Part shown: piece by piece, positions 1 to 9,635 of the stretch
Position numbering within the stretch: the stretch's first letter is position 1
How the letters are laid out: each line of letters begins with the position of its first letter
DNA from: Harmonia axyridis
Lineage: Eukaryota > Arthropoda > Insecta > Coleoptera > Coccinellidae
DNA: 64,000 bases
Reading direction: 5' to 3'
Assembly (NCBI RefSeq): GCF_914767665.1
Contig: NC_059504.1
Span: 34,379,720 to 34,443,719, forward strand
The notes under the pieces: model-generated
What the model saw: the letters and a program-made list of their open reading frames with translations, nothing else
What the model was told of the DNA's origin: nothing
Databases searched by the model: none
Translations under genes and position numbers: made by a program

Positions 1-651
1 GTGCGAATATTTAATGATAAATTTTTATATTATATTTAATTTTTTGTTAATTTTGGAATAATGTTGGTTTATGGTACTATCCACATAATGTTGAATGTTG
101 TTTATATGGAACAATAGGCATATTATGAGTTATTGTTTCAAGTGATTTTCATTGTACGAAGCTTTTGCAATGCAAGGGCGTCGAAATGGTTTGGGGGATT
201 GGGGGTACTTACCCTGCCTCCCCAATATTTCCAAAATAAAATTTCAGAATGCTCAAAGACGAAGAACAAAAATTTTTCCATAAAATGAACCAATAATCTA
301 TTTACTTTTGTTTAAAATCGACAGAACAGCAAAAAATCGGACCCTTTTATGGTTTATGTTTTTATTATCGCTTTCAAGATGATTAGTTTTATTGCACAAC
401 GAGCACGTCTATGACCGAGGTTTATTATTTTCCTTTATCTATCCATTTTATAGGTATCACCCTTGTTTTGCCATGTGTAATTTTTGCATTCGTAATCGGT
501 ATACACTAACCCGTTGTTTTCGGCTTCTTTGTATCATTTTGGTCACCAAATTTTAATACTCTCTAGTATTGTCTATGCTGTGTTTTACAATTTAATATGT
601 TTCATTCAAATTGCAATTTATTTGAGGAGACACCAGTTTTCAATTTACTAT
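1..651. other. AT-rich non-coding sequence
   Basis: I see no open frame with a recognisable protein motif and no clear repeat structure here. A short C-rich patch near 205-225 (GGGGGTACTTACCCTGCCTCCCC) stands out from the AT-rich context but I cannot assign it. Confidence 0.4.
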
Positions 652-890
652 ACAGGGTGTTCCTAAATCGGAGGTACAAACGAATATAATAGATTTTTCG
701 GATCAATATAAGAAATAAATTCCTATAACATATTAAAGGAATTTATTTCTATTTGAGAAAATCGTTCACCCATGGGTGAACGATTTTCTCATAGCACCTT
801 CCCTTCAACTTTAATTTGGCATAGTTATTCCAATTTAAAGTTTTCATGATGTGATATTCTTACTTTTAATGCGAATCTACAGGGTGATAT
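652..890 (+). repeat. MITE-like repeat with CAGGGTG ends
   Basis: The stretch opens with TACAGGGTGTTCCTAAATC and ends with TGCGAATCTACAGGGTGA. A diverged copy lies in reverse orientation at about 13480-13695, sharing both ends and the middle (TTTTCATGATG, CTCATAGCACCTTCCC versus their reverse complements). The interior of this copy carries two inverted repeats, 711-750 and 755-790, that the other copy lacks. The CAGGGTG terminus recurs several times in the window, usually next to TA, which suits Tc1/mariner-type non-autonomous elements; that class assignment is inference. Confidence 0.5.
755..790. repeat. Perfect 36-nt palindrome, no loop
   Basis: The 18 bases 755-772 are exactly mirrored by 773-790 around a central CATG. 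Immediately to the left another inverted repeat (711-724 against 737-750, AGAAATAAATTCCT) has an 12-nt loop. Neither is present in the related repeat at 13480-13695. Confidence 0.85.
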
Positions 891-895
891 TTTAT

Positions 896-1740
896 CTATT
901 TTTTATTTATTTTATCTATTTTATCTTTTATTTCCGCCAGAACTTTTTTTTTGTGAATGACTGGTAGTTTAGAAAAGTGAGAAAAAATGTCCTGGACTGG
1001 TCCAGTACTACACTTTCCGGTTTCTGCTCTTGCATCAAAATATTTAATTACAGCTGTTATCGTTTCCCGAGTGAGATCAGAAGGGACTTGTTTATTGCCT
1101 AGCATCATATCATGAGATGTGTAGTTTTTCGTTCATTTCTGTTGAATCGCGATATTGTGAACCAAGTGAGATTGAAGACGAACTCCAATGACGCAGCTCA
1201 TCCTCGACTGCATTTCCAATTTTTCTAGTCTGTTGGTGTCTGGGTTGGTGTGATCCACTATCACACAGTCTGATGATCACTTAAAGTCGATGTATGTTCT
1301 TTTAATAGAGAATGATAGTTAGCTAATTTCATAAGAATATTGTACTGGGACTCATTGTCTATAATGTCACCGGACAATTTTTCAATTCGTACTGAGGGAC
1401 GAATTCGCACCTGATGTCTCATATATTCTTAAGAGCATCTGTTCAAAATGTTTAGTTGTATAGCTTCGCCTGGGGCATCTTTACCATCCGCAATAGCCTG
1501 AGTGCGAGAAACGCTTGAGGAAGAAGGGCTTTTCAATTTTCTGCGTGATTTGCAACCCGAACAAGTGACTTGTTATTGTCTCTGAGATATTCAAGATCGC
1601 TCAGGTTCATGTTGATGTTAACACATTGTAAATGATATATTCTCAGGCAACATGGGCAAGAAATGATCGTCTAAGCGTCTAAAGTTCGTTTTCCCAGAGC
1701 ACACATTGAAATATTGGCCATTTTCGAACTGAATGGTTTG
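896..1740 (-). pseudogene. Broken PHD-like ORF, probable LINE ORF1 remnant
   Basis: Reading the minus strand from about 1740 down, frame pieces can be chained: a cysteine-rich segment near 1700-1550 (CPCC, then YHLQC, then a CSGC pair) that resembles a PHD zinc finger; a basic serine-rich linker with KSRRKLK; about 100 codons interrupted by a TAA near 1424 and a TGA near 1262; then, after a frame change, a 70-codon open frame from 1108 to 896 ending in a lysine-rich tail (IKDKIDKINKK). PHD fingers followed by a charged helical region occur in ORF1 of several insect LINEs, including the one at 18.0-19.3 kb here. No RT remnant follows, so this is either a lone ORF1 scrap or a degraded PHD host gene. 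The PHD reading is mine and only one cysteine of the first pair is visible. Confidence 0.35.
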
Positions 1741-3890
1741 TAGAAACAAAAGAAAAGAGTTATAATTCGCAAGAATAAGGGATGGGAAATAGAGGAATTG
1801 AAAAAACTTCACTTTCATGGGATGATATCAAAAATTGATGTAATACAGGGAAGATCACGGAAAATGAAGATGTGAATAAACAGGTAAGATATTTTGATAA
1901 GGAAGTTCGCAACGCCTATCGATTAAAAGAAACAGATGTATGCAAATCTTATAAGTGAGAACAATTCAAGATATCCGTTCAATCGTAAATAATTATTATT
2001 CTTAAATATTCCAGGAAAATAAACTCAAATTTTCTGTTCCAATGTGACAATTATTCATAACTGATTTTAATAAACAAGGAATGATTATTTGAAAGAATTG
2101 TGGAGCACCAATAAAACGCGTATTATATGCTAAAGCAGTCGTTAAGCACGTATGTGGGCAAAAAATTGTTATTCATTGTGAAAATCTATAAATTTGTATT
2201 ATATCTTAGAGAACAGATTTTATTGTCGTGTACAATACAACTTTTTTTTTAGCAAGGCTTCAAATTCAAGTGAAAAATAAAATTTCAATGAAAATTGTTA
2301 TTTTTAGCACAAAAATTGGAACCGTGTTGCTCCGTTACTAGATATATGAATTAATCTGTCAACAAATGTGGAACGAATTTCACATTCTGGTTTTTGCGGA
2401 GTGTTCAGTATTTCCGCGTTTTATGTACGGAGCGTGAAAAAATACACTTGTTGTTAATCATTCGAATTGATATGTTTGAATTTGTGAATTTGATTGATTA
2501 AAAAAAGTTGAAACATTTAATCCACCCTCGCTGTTGAAGTGCTACTTCATTTACTCAAAAAAATTGTTATAACAACATTTCAACATCAGTTAAAGAAAAC
2601 AAATATTGAAAACGGAAATTTCATTCGATGACAGTTCATCGATTTCCGAGAATTCTAAGGATAATCGGGAGTATGATGAAAAGGCAATACCTATTGTAGT
2701 AGTATTGTACAAACCTGCGAAAGCCAGATCATCATCGTAGAGTATTACTTATTCTCAGGATTGATGAATTTTGAATTGTATTGATATTGGTAATTAGTTT
2801 ATTCGATAAAAATAGGAAATTCTTTGCAACATCAAACTCTTCGTTTGGTAAAAATGAAAAGCAATCTAATTTTTCATTTGAACTAAACCAGGTTATAAAA
2901 GTTGCTAGGAAGTTTGTAGGAAAAAGAGTAGAAGACAAAGTGTAAGGAAAGTATGGAGAACCTGAAAAACTATCTCTCGATCGTGAATATTCACGAGAAA
3001 CTCTACACTCCCTTAAATGTTGTATCGGAATCTTTCAATACCGTCAAAAATGGCCCTCAACAATTTTCTTTGTGTCATGAATTTTCTATCGCAAAATGAA
3101 GAGACGAAATTGGAAATGAAGGGAGAATCTTTGAGCAGTTAAATTGACCTAAATATCTCAGACGTAGTTATTTGGAAACGTATTACTCGGGATTTCGCAT
3201 TGGAGGAGTTGAGAGGCCCTAATAATAGAATTCTACTTTGAAGTAGGTTTTCGGTTTCCTGAAAGAAAAGCAGTGGAAGATTTGTTTACGAGAGTGCTCC
3301 GAAATCATCACCTATAAGGATGGTAGGGTATTATTTTCGACTTGTTCAAAAGAAAACGACTTTATGGGAATTAGGAACAGTCTGCGAACTACGTGCTGAT
3401 TAGTTTGCTGATGAAACTTTTTATATATTCTACAGGTCTTCTTTCCATTCCAAATACTTAATTTCTAATAATAGCGCATAACAATGAAATGAATACGAAA
3501 CCACAACGAAATTTCTGTAAAAATTTTTTATTCAAGGCTCTTACTTGTTTCTGTATTAGTTAATTAGTTCTGTATTGGTTATTCTTTGAACCCAATTAGT
3601 TTTTATTTTTTTGGATTATTCAGGATATGAAGGCAGAATTTTCTAAATAGCTCCTTTTGAAGATGAAATTACAGACGATTTGCCAAAATCGTTCCTGATC
3701 CTTTGATCAAATCTAATTAAAATAATATAATAATCAAAAAATATTTCAAAATAATTTCAAAATATTTCGAAATATTAATGTTCACATGGTCCCATCAAAT
3801 TGTCTAGACATGCAAGATACTTTCGATAAAATTAATCCGAAAATAATAGTGGGCTATTCGTCATAGTCTTGTGTGATTATTCAACCTCAG
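1741..3890. other. AT-rich non-coding sequence
   Basis: No convincing coding segment; short frames are not protein-like. No tandem or inverted repeat stood out by eye. Confidence 0.4.
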
Positions 3891-3896
3891 AATATT

Positions 3897-4085
3897 CACT
3901 GAAAAATTTTTTGATAGTTCTAACAACCAGTCAAATTTTGTCATCTTGTGTCATATGAAACCAATTCACCCAATCATTTCAACATTACACTGAAAATATT
4001 TTGACAGTTCTAACGATCAATCATCAATCAAATATCGTTATTTTGTGTCATATGGAACAAATTTCACTCAATCATGTCAACATTA
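3897..4085. repeat. Two-unit ~90 bp tandem repeat
   Basis: CACTGAAAAATTTTTTGATAG at about 3897 and CACTGAAAATATTTTGACAG at about 3988 each begin a unit containing GTTCTAAC, TTGTGTCATATG and a CAATCATxTCAACATTACACTGA-like end (split here). The second unit has a short extra ATCAATCA stretch. Confidence 0.7.
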
Positions 4086-4639
4086 CACTGATAATTGCAA
4101 TCAATGCAATTATCAATCACTATGACAAGACGATTGGGTTAGACAACATCATTCCAAATAAATTTCAGAATGTTACGTTTTGGCAATGCGTATGTTCAAA
4201 GTATTACAAAGTATAAATGCGCTAAACAAAAAAATTCACAAAAGTACAGAATATATTCCCAAATATATTTGGGATATACTTATGGAATTTTGCTGCAAAT
4301 GAAAATATGAATTGAATGAACATAGTAGCATAGAAGAATAGACGTTGATACTGAAAGATTGTTGGTCAATATGATAAAGAAAGACGGGATCGAATATAAA
4401 GAAGCAACAGTGAAGACAATGTGGAACGTTTGGTGCCAACTCTTGCAAAAAAGTAGTATAATGACTATAACATTATGATTGACCCGTTTAATAATATAGT
4501 ATTTAAGTCAGCCCGAGATGCCCACAATGCAATGGTAATAATAAAAATAATCTTCATTCTGTGTGAAGCAGACGAATCAACACCTTTACAACTGCATAAG
4601 GGGCAATTGTCAACAACCACCAGACAATCCAAGAAAAAC

Positions 4640-5556
4640 TGCAAAGATGAAGAAAAAAGCCCCTACATGGACGACATTTCAACGAGGTGAACCAGGATCA
4701 TGTCGACATTGAAGTGTCGAAATATTGGCCCACATCAGGTGCGATGTATCCAGAAACGGAAGGCTTTCTTTTAGCCATCGAAAATCAAGTGATCTCCACA
4801 AGAAAAAACTGCAAGCATATCATGAAGGATCGAACTATTACTGACGATCGATGCCGTTATGGGTGTCCAAAGAATGAGACAATCCAACATATCACGGGAG
4901 GATGTCAAATGTTTGCAGGAAATTAATATAAAGAGAGATACGATGCAGTAGGAAAGATACTACACCAAGAAATGGCAATTAAATTAACACTAATTCATTC
5001 TGGAAAAGTGCCATACTACAAGTACCGACCGGAAACCATCCTGGAAAACGAACACTATAAACCGTACTGGGATCGTACAGTTTTGACTGATAAAACAGTC
5101 CCTTACAACAGGCCAGATATACTGCTAGTTGATAAATATCAAAAGGCAGCAATACTCATCGAGATGCAATAACAACAACATGCGTCAAAAAGAGGTCGAA
5201 AAATTTTAAAATATAGGGACCTCGAATTTCAGATAAATCGCCAGTGGGGAATGATATCAACAAGAACTATTCCAATTATCATCTCAACAACAGGAATAGT
5301 ACCCGAAAATCTCAAGAGAAGTATCAAGCAACTAGAAATTAGTGAGTATATATGTAATGTAATGCAAAAAGCTGTTCTTTTAGGTACTGCAAGGACGGTG
5401 AGAAAATTCCTAGGAAACGAAGGACAGGTCCAAGGATCGCGTGTAAGAGGACCAGAAGTTCGACGAGAACCAGAAGTTCGACGAGAACCAGGGGGACCAC
5501 AAGGACCGGATACGACCGAGCTCTACCCTTCTGATATTTTAAATATCTGGGATTGA
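4640..5556 (+). pseudogene. R4/Dong-type LINE C-terminus (CCHC finger plus REL endonuclease), 5'-truncated
   Basis: This is the 3' end of a non-LTR retrotransposon ORF. Frame pieces give, in order: a segment with PETEGFLLAIENQVISTR, a C-x3-C-x7-H-x4-C finger (CRYGC..ETIQHITGGC, about 4850-4910), then YYKYRPETILEN and YWDRTVLTDKTVP, then a restriction-like endonuclease core (RPDILLVDK followed by KAAILIEM, about 5110-5168), then PIIISTTGIVPENLK and AVLLGTARTVRKFLG. This order is typical of R2/R4/Dong-type elements that use a C-terminal restriction-like nuclease instead of an APE-type one. The reading frame is broken: a frame change near 4690, a TAA near 4924 and a TAA at 5170. The RT domain is absent, as expected for a 5'-truncated insertion. 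Clade (R4/Dong versus R2) cannot be settled by eye. Confidence 0.75.
5449..5490 (+). repeat. 18-bp tandem duplication in the LINE tail
   Basis: The unit AGAAGTTCGACGAGAACC occurs twice in direct succession, giving a six-residue repeat (EVRREP) in the terminal, charged part of the R4-like ORF. Confidence 0.8.
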
Positions 5557-5664
5557 GTGAATGTTCTTCTTAGCGAGGAGTGAGAAGCCGACGGCGAGGA
5601 GAAATCCAACGCGTATGAAGTTGGGAGATCTTCATTCATCCCCTAAGATATACAAATTCACACA

Positions 5665-5735
5665 CATTCAAAAATTGGCAGGGAATTATCTACAATGAGC
5701 TGCTCCCCTATGGCCAAATTGTTGTCTTGGTGCTG
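5665..5735 (+). pseudogene. mariner (mellifera type) transposase, left piece
   Basis: Translated on the plus strand this reads WQGIIYNELLPYGQ, matching the segment of mellifera-type mariner transposases just ahead of the second catalytic residue. It stops at a TA dinucleotide where the palindromic element 5738-7275 begins; the protein resumes after that element. Upstream of about 5650 no mariner sequence is visible, so the 5' part is missing. Confidence 0.6.
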
Positions 5736-5737
5736 TA

Positions 5738-7275
5738 CAGGGTGGGCAAATTTCGATGTTTTAGCACTACAACTTTTGAACCAGAGGAAATAGACAAAAT
5801 CTGATACCCACTTCTCGATCTCTTTTTCTGAGAAACTAATAAGGGTAGTATTCATTTTTGACCACCTTCTTTTGTTTTCGAGTTATAAGCGAAAATTGGA
5901 AAAATGGCGATATCGAAAAACATTTATATCTCTGCTAATACTGATGATAGAGCTCTGAAATTAAAACATTATAAAGGCACTTTTTTACGTAGAATCCAGT
6001 GGCGTGCTCGTATTTTCAAAAGGGTTTTTAATTACGAAGCTATGACCCAAAGTTATGTTTTTTCAAATGGGAACACTAGATTTTTGTGTCATTTTCTGAA
6101 AGCTTAATTTTTCCTGATTTCAAAGATATACAATATCGTATGATTCGGATCAATATAAATAATAGAAAATGGCCAAAAACCTCTTTTCACCTAAGAGTCT
6201 CAATATTTCTATGGTTTCAACTGTTGATGAACACAGAAAAATTGAGCTTTCTATAATAAGAGCAGTGTCCTTCCGTCAATCTGATTATTTCTATGCTTTT
6301 CACTTATTTCTACAAAATTCGAATCTAGATATGTTTTATAAATTTTTTATCTAAAAATTGATTTGGAAATAACGGAGAAACCACAAGATCGAATTTTTCA
6401 ATCGAAAGAGTTGTATTGAGATGCATGTATCACGAGATTATTTACATAGGTCTCCAGAATCAATACGCACAAGTACCAATCCATTTTAAACAGCATATGA
6501 AACAATGCATATATGATTGAACTCAACATTTTAATTACGAAGGGACAAACAAGAAATAATTTTTAACCTAATAATGACAACAATTGCACAATGCACAGTC
6601 GACACCTCTTTTCGATATTTCCATAGATGAATATTTGAAACTGTGTTCAAGCTACCTAGGAAACTTTCTTTTCGAAAATATCCGTATAAAATAAATATAG
6701 ATTCGAATTTTAAAGAAATAAGTGAAAAGCATAGAAATAATCAGATTGACGGAAGGACACTGCTCTTGTTATAGAAAGGCTCATCAACAGTTGAAACCAT
6801 AGAAATATTTAGACTCTTAAATAAAAAAAGGTTTTTTGACCATTTTCTGTTATTTATTTTGATACGAATCATACGATGTTATATATTTTTGAAATCAGGA
6901 AAAATTAAGCTTTCAGAAAATGGTACAAAAATCTAGTGTTCCCATTTGAAAAAACATAACTTTGGGTCATAGCTTCGTAATTAAGAACCCCTCTTGAAAA
7001 AAAGAGCACGCCACTGGATTCTACGTAAAAAAGTGCCTGTATAATGTTTTAATTTCAGAGCTCTATCATCAGTATTAGCTGAGATATAAATGTTTTTCGA
7101 TATCGCCATTTTTCCAATTTTCGCTTATAACTCGAAAACAAAAGAAGGTGGCCAAAAATGAATACTACCCTTGTTAGTTTCTCAGAAAAAGAGATCGAGA
7201 AGTGGGTATCAGATTTTGTCTATCTCCTCTGGTTCAAAAGTTGTAGTGCTAAAACATCGAAATTTGCCCACCCTG
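5738..7275. mobile_element. Palindromic TA-flanked element, ~600-bp inverted arms
   Basis: The left arm (5738 to about 6350) is repeated as its reverse complement from about 6695 to 7275. Ends read CAGGGTGGGCAAATTTCG and its complement, each bordered by TA (5736-5737 and 7276-7277). The arms differ at scattered positions and small indels, so this is old enough to have diverged. The spacer is about 340 bp. The same 40-codon frame (FSEKEIEKWVSDFVY) appears at both ends simply because of the mirror. The element sits inside a mariner transposase: the host protein reads across the junction. TA duplication and long TIRs suggest mobilisation by a Tc1/mariner-type transposase; no transposase is encoded. 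Confidence 0.85.
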
Positions 7276-7735
7276 TACTGTTAAAAATTGGACCGTCTGA
7301 AGAAAGCAATTACCCAGAAGCGGCCAGCTTTGGCCAATAAGAGAGGAATTGTGGCCAATCAGGAAAACACAAGACCACACACATTGATAGTGACCCACCA
7401 GAAGCTCCGGGAGCTTGGTTGGGAGGTTCTTATGCATCCACCTTATAGTCCAGACCTGTCACCAAGTGATTATCATATATTCCTGTCCATGACGAGCAAT
7501 TTTGCTTGTGAAAAACTCGGTTCAACAGAGGATTGTGAAAATCGACTGTCACAGTTTTTTGCCAATAGGGATGAGGGCTCCTTTGAGATAGGTATAATGC
7601 TATCACCTTCGAAATGACAGAGAGTTATCGAACAAAACGACGCATATTCGACCTGAATCGGATCATATTGAATGTGGTATTTAAAGCCTTGTTTTTTCGA
7701 GCAAAAATAATGGATTTTTTTCACTACACCCTATA
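7276..7735 (+). pseudogene. mariner (mellifera type) transposase, C-terminal piece
   Basis: The frame from about 7288 encodes DRLKKAITQKRPALANKRG, a QEN-TRPHT segment, the linker ELGWEVLMHPPYSPDLSPSD and the C-terminal DCENRLSQFFANRD. This is the DD34D mariner C-terminal half. The second catalytic aspartate, normally in HQDNARPH, reads as glutamate (QENTRPH), and the third (PSD) is kept. A stop at 7615-7617 is early by a few codons and the 3' TIR-like sequence (TTTCACTACACCC) follows to about 7735. Together with 5665-5735 it forms one transposase copy split by the palindromic element. Confidence 0.8.
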
Positions 7736-8975
7736 TTTTCAATCTATGAATTTTCTACAGAGTTTTCTGGTAATATTTTTAGACTGAAAACGTTATAAGA
7801 GTATGAAAAATAATATCAGGAAGAAACAGCAAATAGGTAGATATTATCACTACTAAAACCAGGTTTTTTCATTTCTTTAATCAAAAACTGCAGATAAAAA
7901 ACATGTGTTTCCAGATGATAGATGATCTCACTTCCATGCTTTCTCGAACCACCCACATAATTTACACTCCTCTCGACACTCCTCGTGATTTTTCTATTCA
8001 CAAGAGTCGGCCAAAGTCATCCTTTGAAAATAATTGCCTCTCTGACACATTGATATAATGCCCCAACTCAAGAGACACATCCTGAAGCACAGACAAACTT
8101 TTCTTTCAGAATTCATAACCGTAACAATAACACAATTGACAATCATCCGGCCAGTAGACGGAGAACTGCGAGACAATCTTTTATTGTGTACAATTTTTAC
8201 TCTTGGTGGCGGCTATAAAAACCGAGAAAATGACAGAGAAAAGTAACACGTAAAAAGTTTGAAAAATTGCGGTAGTGTTCATGAATAATTTACTATTTAC
8301 TGAACCCATTTCAAACCCACTATGTTTTTACGAGAGGCAGTTCCCTCTACGCCTGGGGAAAAGTTATTTTGAAATATAATATAGAGGCTTATGACGCAGC
8401 GGGACGCGGAGAATCTTAGAGAGGAGTGGATAGATGCAAGAAGTGGAATATTACAAGTCGTTTCTGGAAACTTGTACCTGTAATCTATCTAAAAATTCAA
8501 AACTTTTCGCTTTTATGACGTTTCTTGGATTGCTGCTGAAAACTTTGAAGGTCTTTTTCCGGACAAATTGGGATGGAACTTGCATATCAACAGTTGCAAT
8601 CGATAAGAAAATACGTTTTGAAAGAGTTCCGTGTCAGAATTATAAAACTTGAATAGTTGGGATAATATTGGTACAAATAAGTGGAAAGAGTTTTCATTTT
8701 GATATTATAAGAAAACTAGTACGTTTTGAGAAAAAAACAATATATGTTTATTTTATTGGGCAGAGTAAGATATGTTATTAACGATAGAAAACAATATCGG
8801 CTAAGTTTGCACAACCATATCCTTTTCATGAAATTTTCCATGATCAATTCGGACATTTGCTGCTGTACGTCCTCGATAATTTCTCGAATTCCATATTTAA
8901 GGTCTGAATGGATATTTGAACATTGGCATAGACTTTATATCACGTAGCCTCAATAAAAATTTAAAGGTAATTTGT
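7736..8975. other. Non-coding sequence
   Basis: Several 60-80 codon frames occur but none shows a recognisable domain or codon pattern. GC is slightly higher around 8340-8430. I can say nothing more. Confidence 0.35.
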
Positions 8976-8979
8976 GATA

Positions 8980-9266
8980 ATCTATCCTATAAATAAAATG
9001 ACCAGGAAATTTTTTTTGCATAATTGCGATTGTCAAACGTCGTCCACATCGATATATCTTTCAATACCAGCCATGAAAAATCATTGATTATTGCTCGGTA
9101 GTGCAATTTATTCACCGAAACAGTTGCATCAGCCTCATTTTCGAATAAATAAGGACCAATTACTACATCAGCACAAAAACCGCACCAAACAGTGACGCTT
9201 TGAAGATGGAGAGGCTTTCCAACAATAATTTTTGGGTTTTCTGATCCCCAAATGCTACAATTTCAG
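8980..9266 (-). pseudogene. Tc1/mariner transposase fragment
   Basis: On the minus strand the sequence reads IWGSENPKIIVGKPLHLQSV, TVWCGFCADVVIGPYLFENE and then a run ending in YRAIINDFSW. This is the block between the first and second catalytic aspartates of rosa/basal mariner-like transposases (compare TVWCALWAGGIIGPYFF in the copies at 10.3 and 40.8 kb). There is a stop inside and both ends are missing. The upstream (plus-strand right) end is lost exactly at the centre of the hairpin at 9237-9300. A related N-terminal fragment lies at 61.3-61.7 kb. Confidence 0.65.
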
Positions 9267-9300
9267 TAAGCTGAAATTGTAGCATTTAGGGATCAGAAAA
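9237..9300. repeat. Hairpin with TAAG loop (one mismatch)
   Basis: Left arm 9237-9266 and right arm 9271-9300 pair over 30 nt with one mismatch; the loop is TAAG. The left arm is the end of the mariner fragment, so the right arm is a snap-back copy of it. Confidence 0.9.
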
Positions 9301-9342
9301 TAATAATAATAATATAATATAATAATATAATATAATAATCAA
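9298..9342. repeat. AAT/AATAT-rich simple sequence
   Basis: An imperfect run of AATAAT and AATATAAT units fills the gap between two hairpins. Confidence 0.8.
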
Positions 9343-9414
9343 ATAAGGCCTATTTTCGCCCCTGGGGCTGAGGTAATAAGTTACCTCAGCCCCAGGGGCG
9401 AAAATAGGCCTTAT
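9343..9414. repeat. Perfect 34-bp-stem hairpin with TAAG loop
   Basis: 9343-9376 is the exact reverse complement of 9381-9414; the loop 9377-9380 is TAAG, the same as in the neighbouring hairpin. The stem is GC-rich in its middle (CGCCCCTGGGGCTGAGG). Confidence 0.95.
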
Positions 9415-9635
9415 CACTGAAAATGAGATGTTTTGATGAAAATCATTTAAATGCGTTTAAAGGACTTAATCAGCGAATATACGATGTTGCTGAGATCGAC
9501 CGCCTTGATTTTGTATGTTAACTGAACCTTAAAAGCCTTAAGTATTAACCCATTATGTACTAATAATTCTAATAATACTAATAATTTATCAATCTCGATT
9601 TTTCACTTAGGAATATGTGTTCAACTAAATTAGTA

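Noticed and set aside
5658..7340. Two 60-65-codon frames (FSEKEIEKWVSDFVY)
   Set aside because: Same explanation: the inverted arms of the 5738-7275 element; no domain.
7994..8246. Opposite-strand frames around 8.0-8.2 kb as a host exon
   Set aside because: No domain, no splice pattern, and frames on both strands are equally open.
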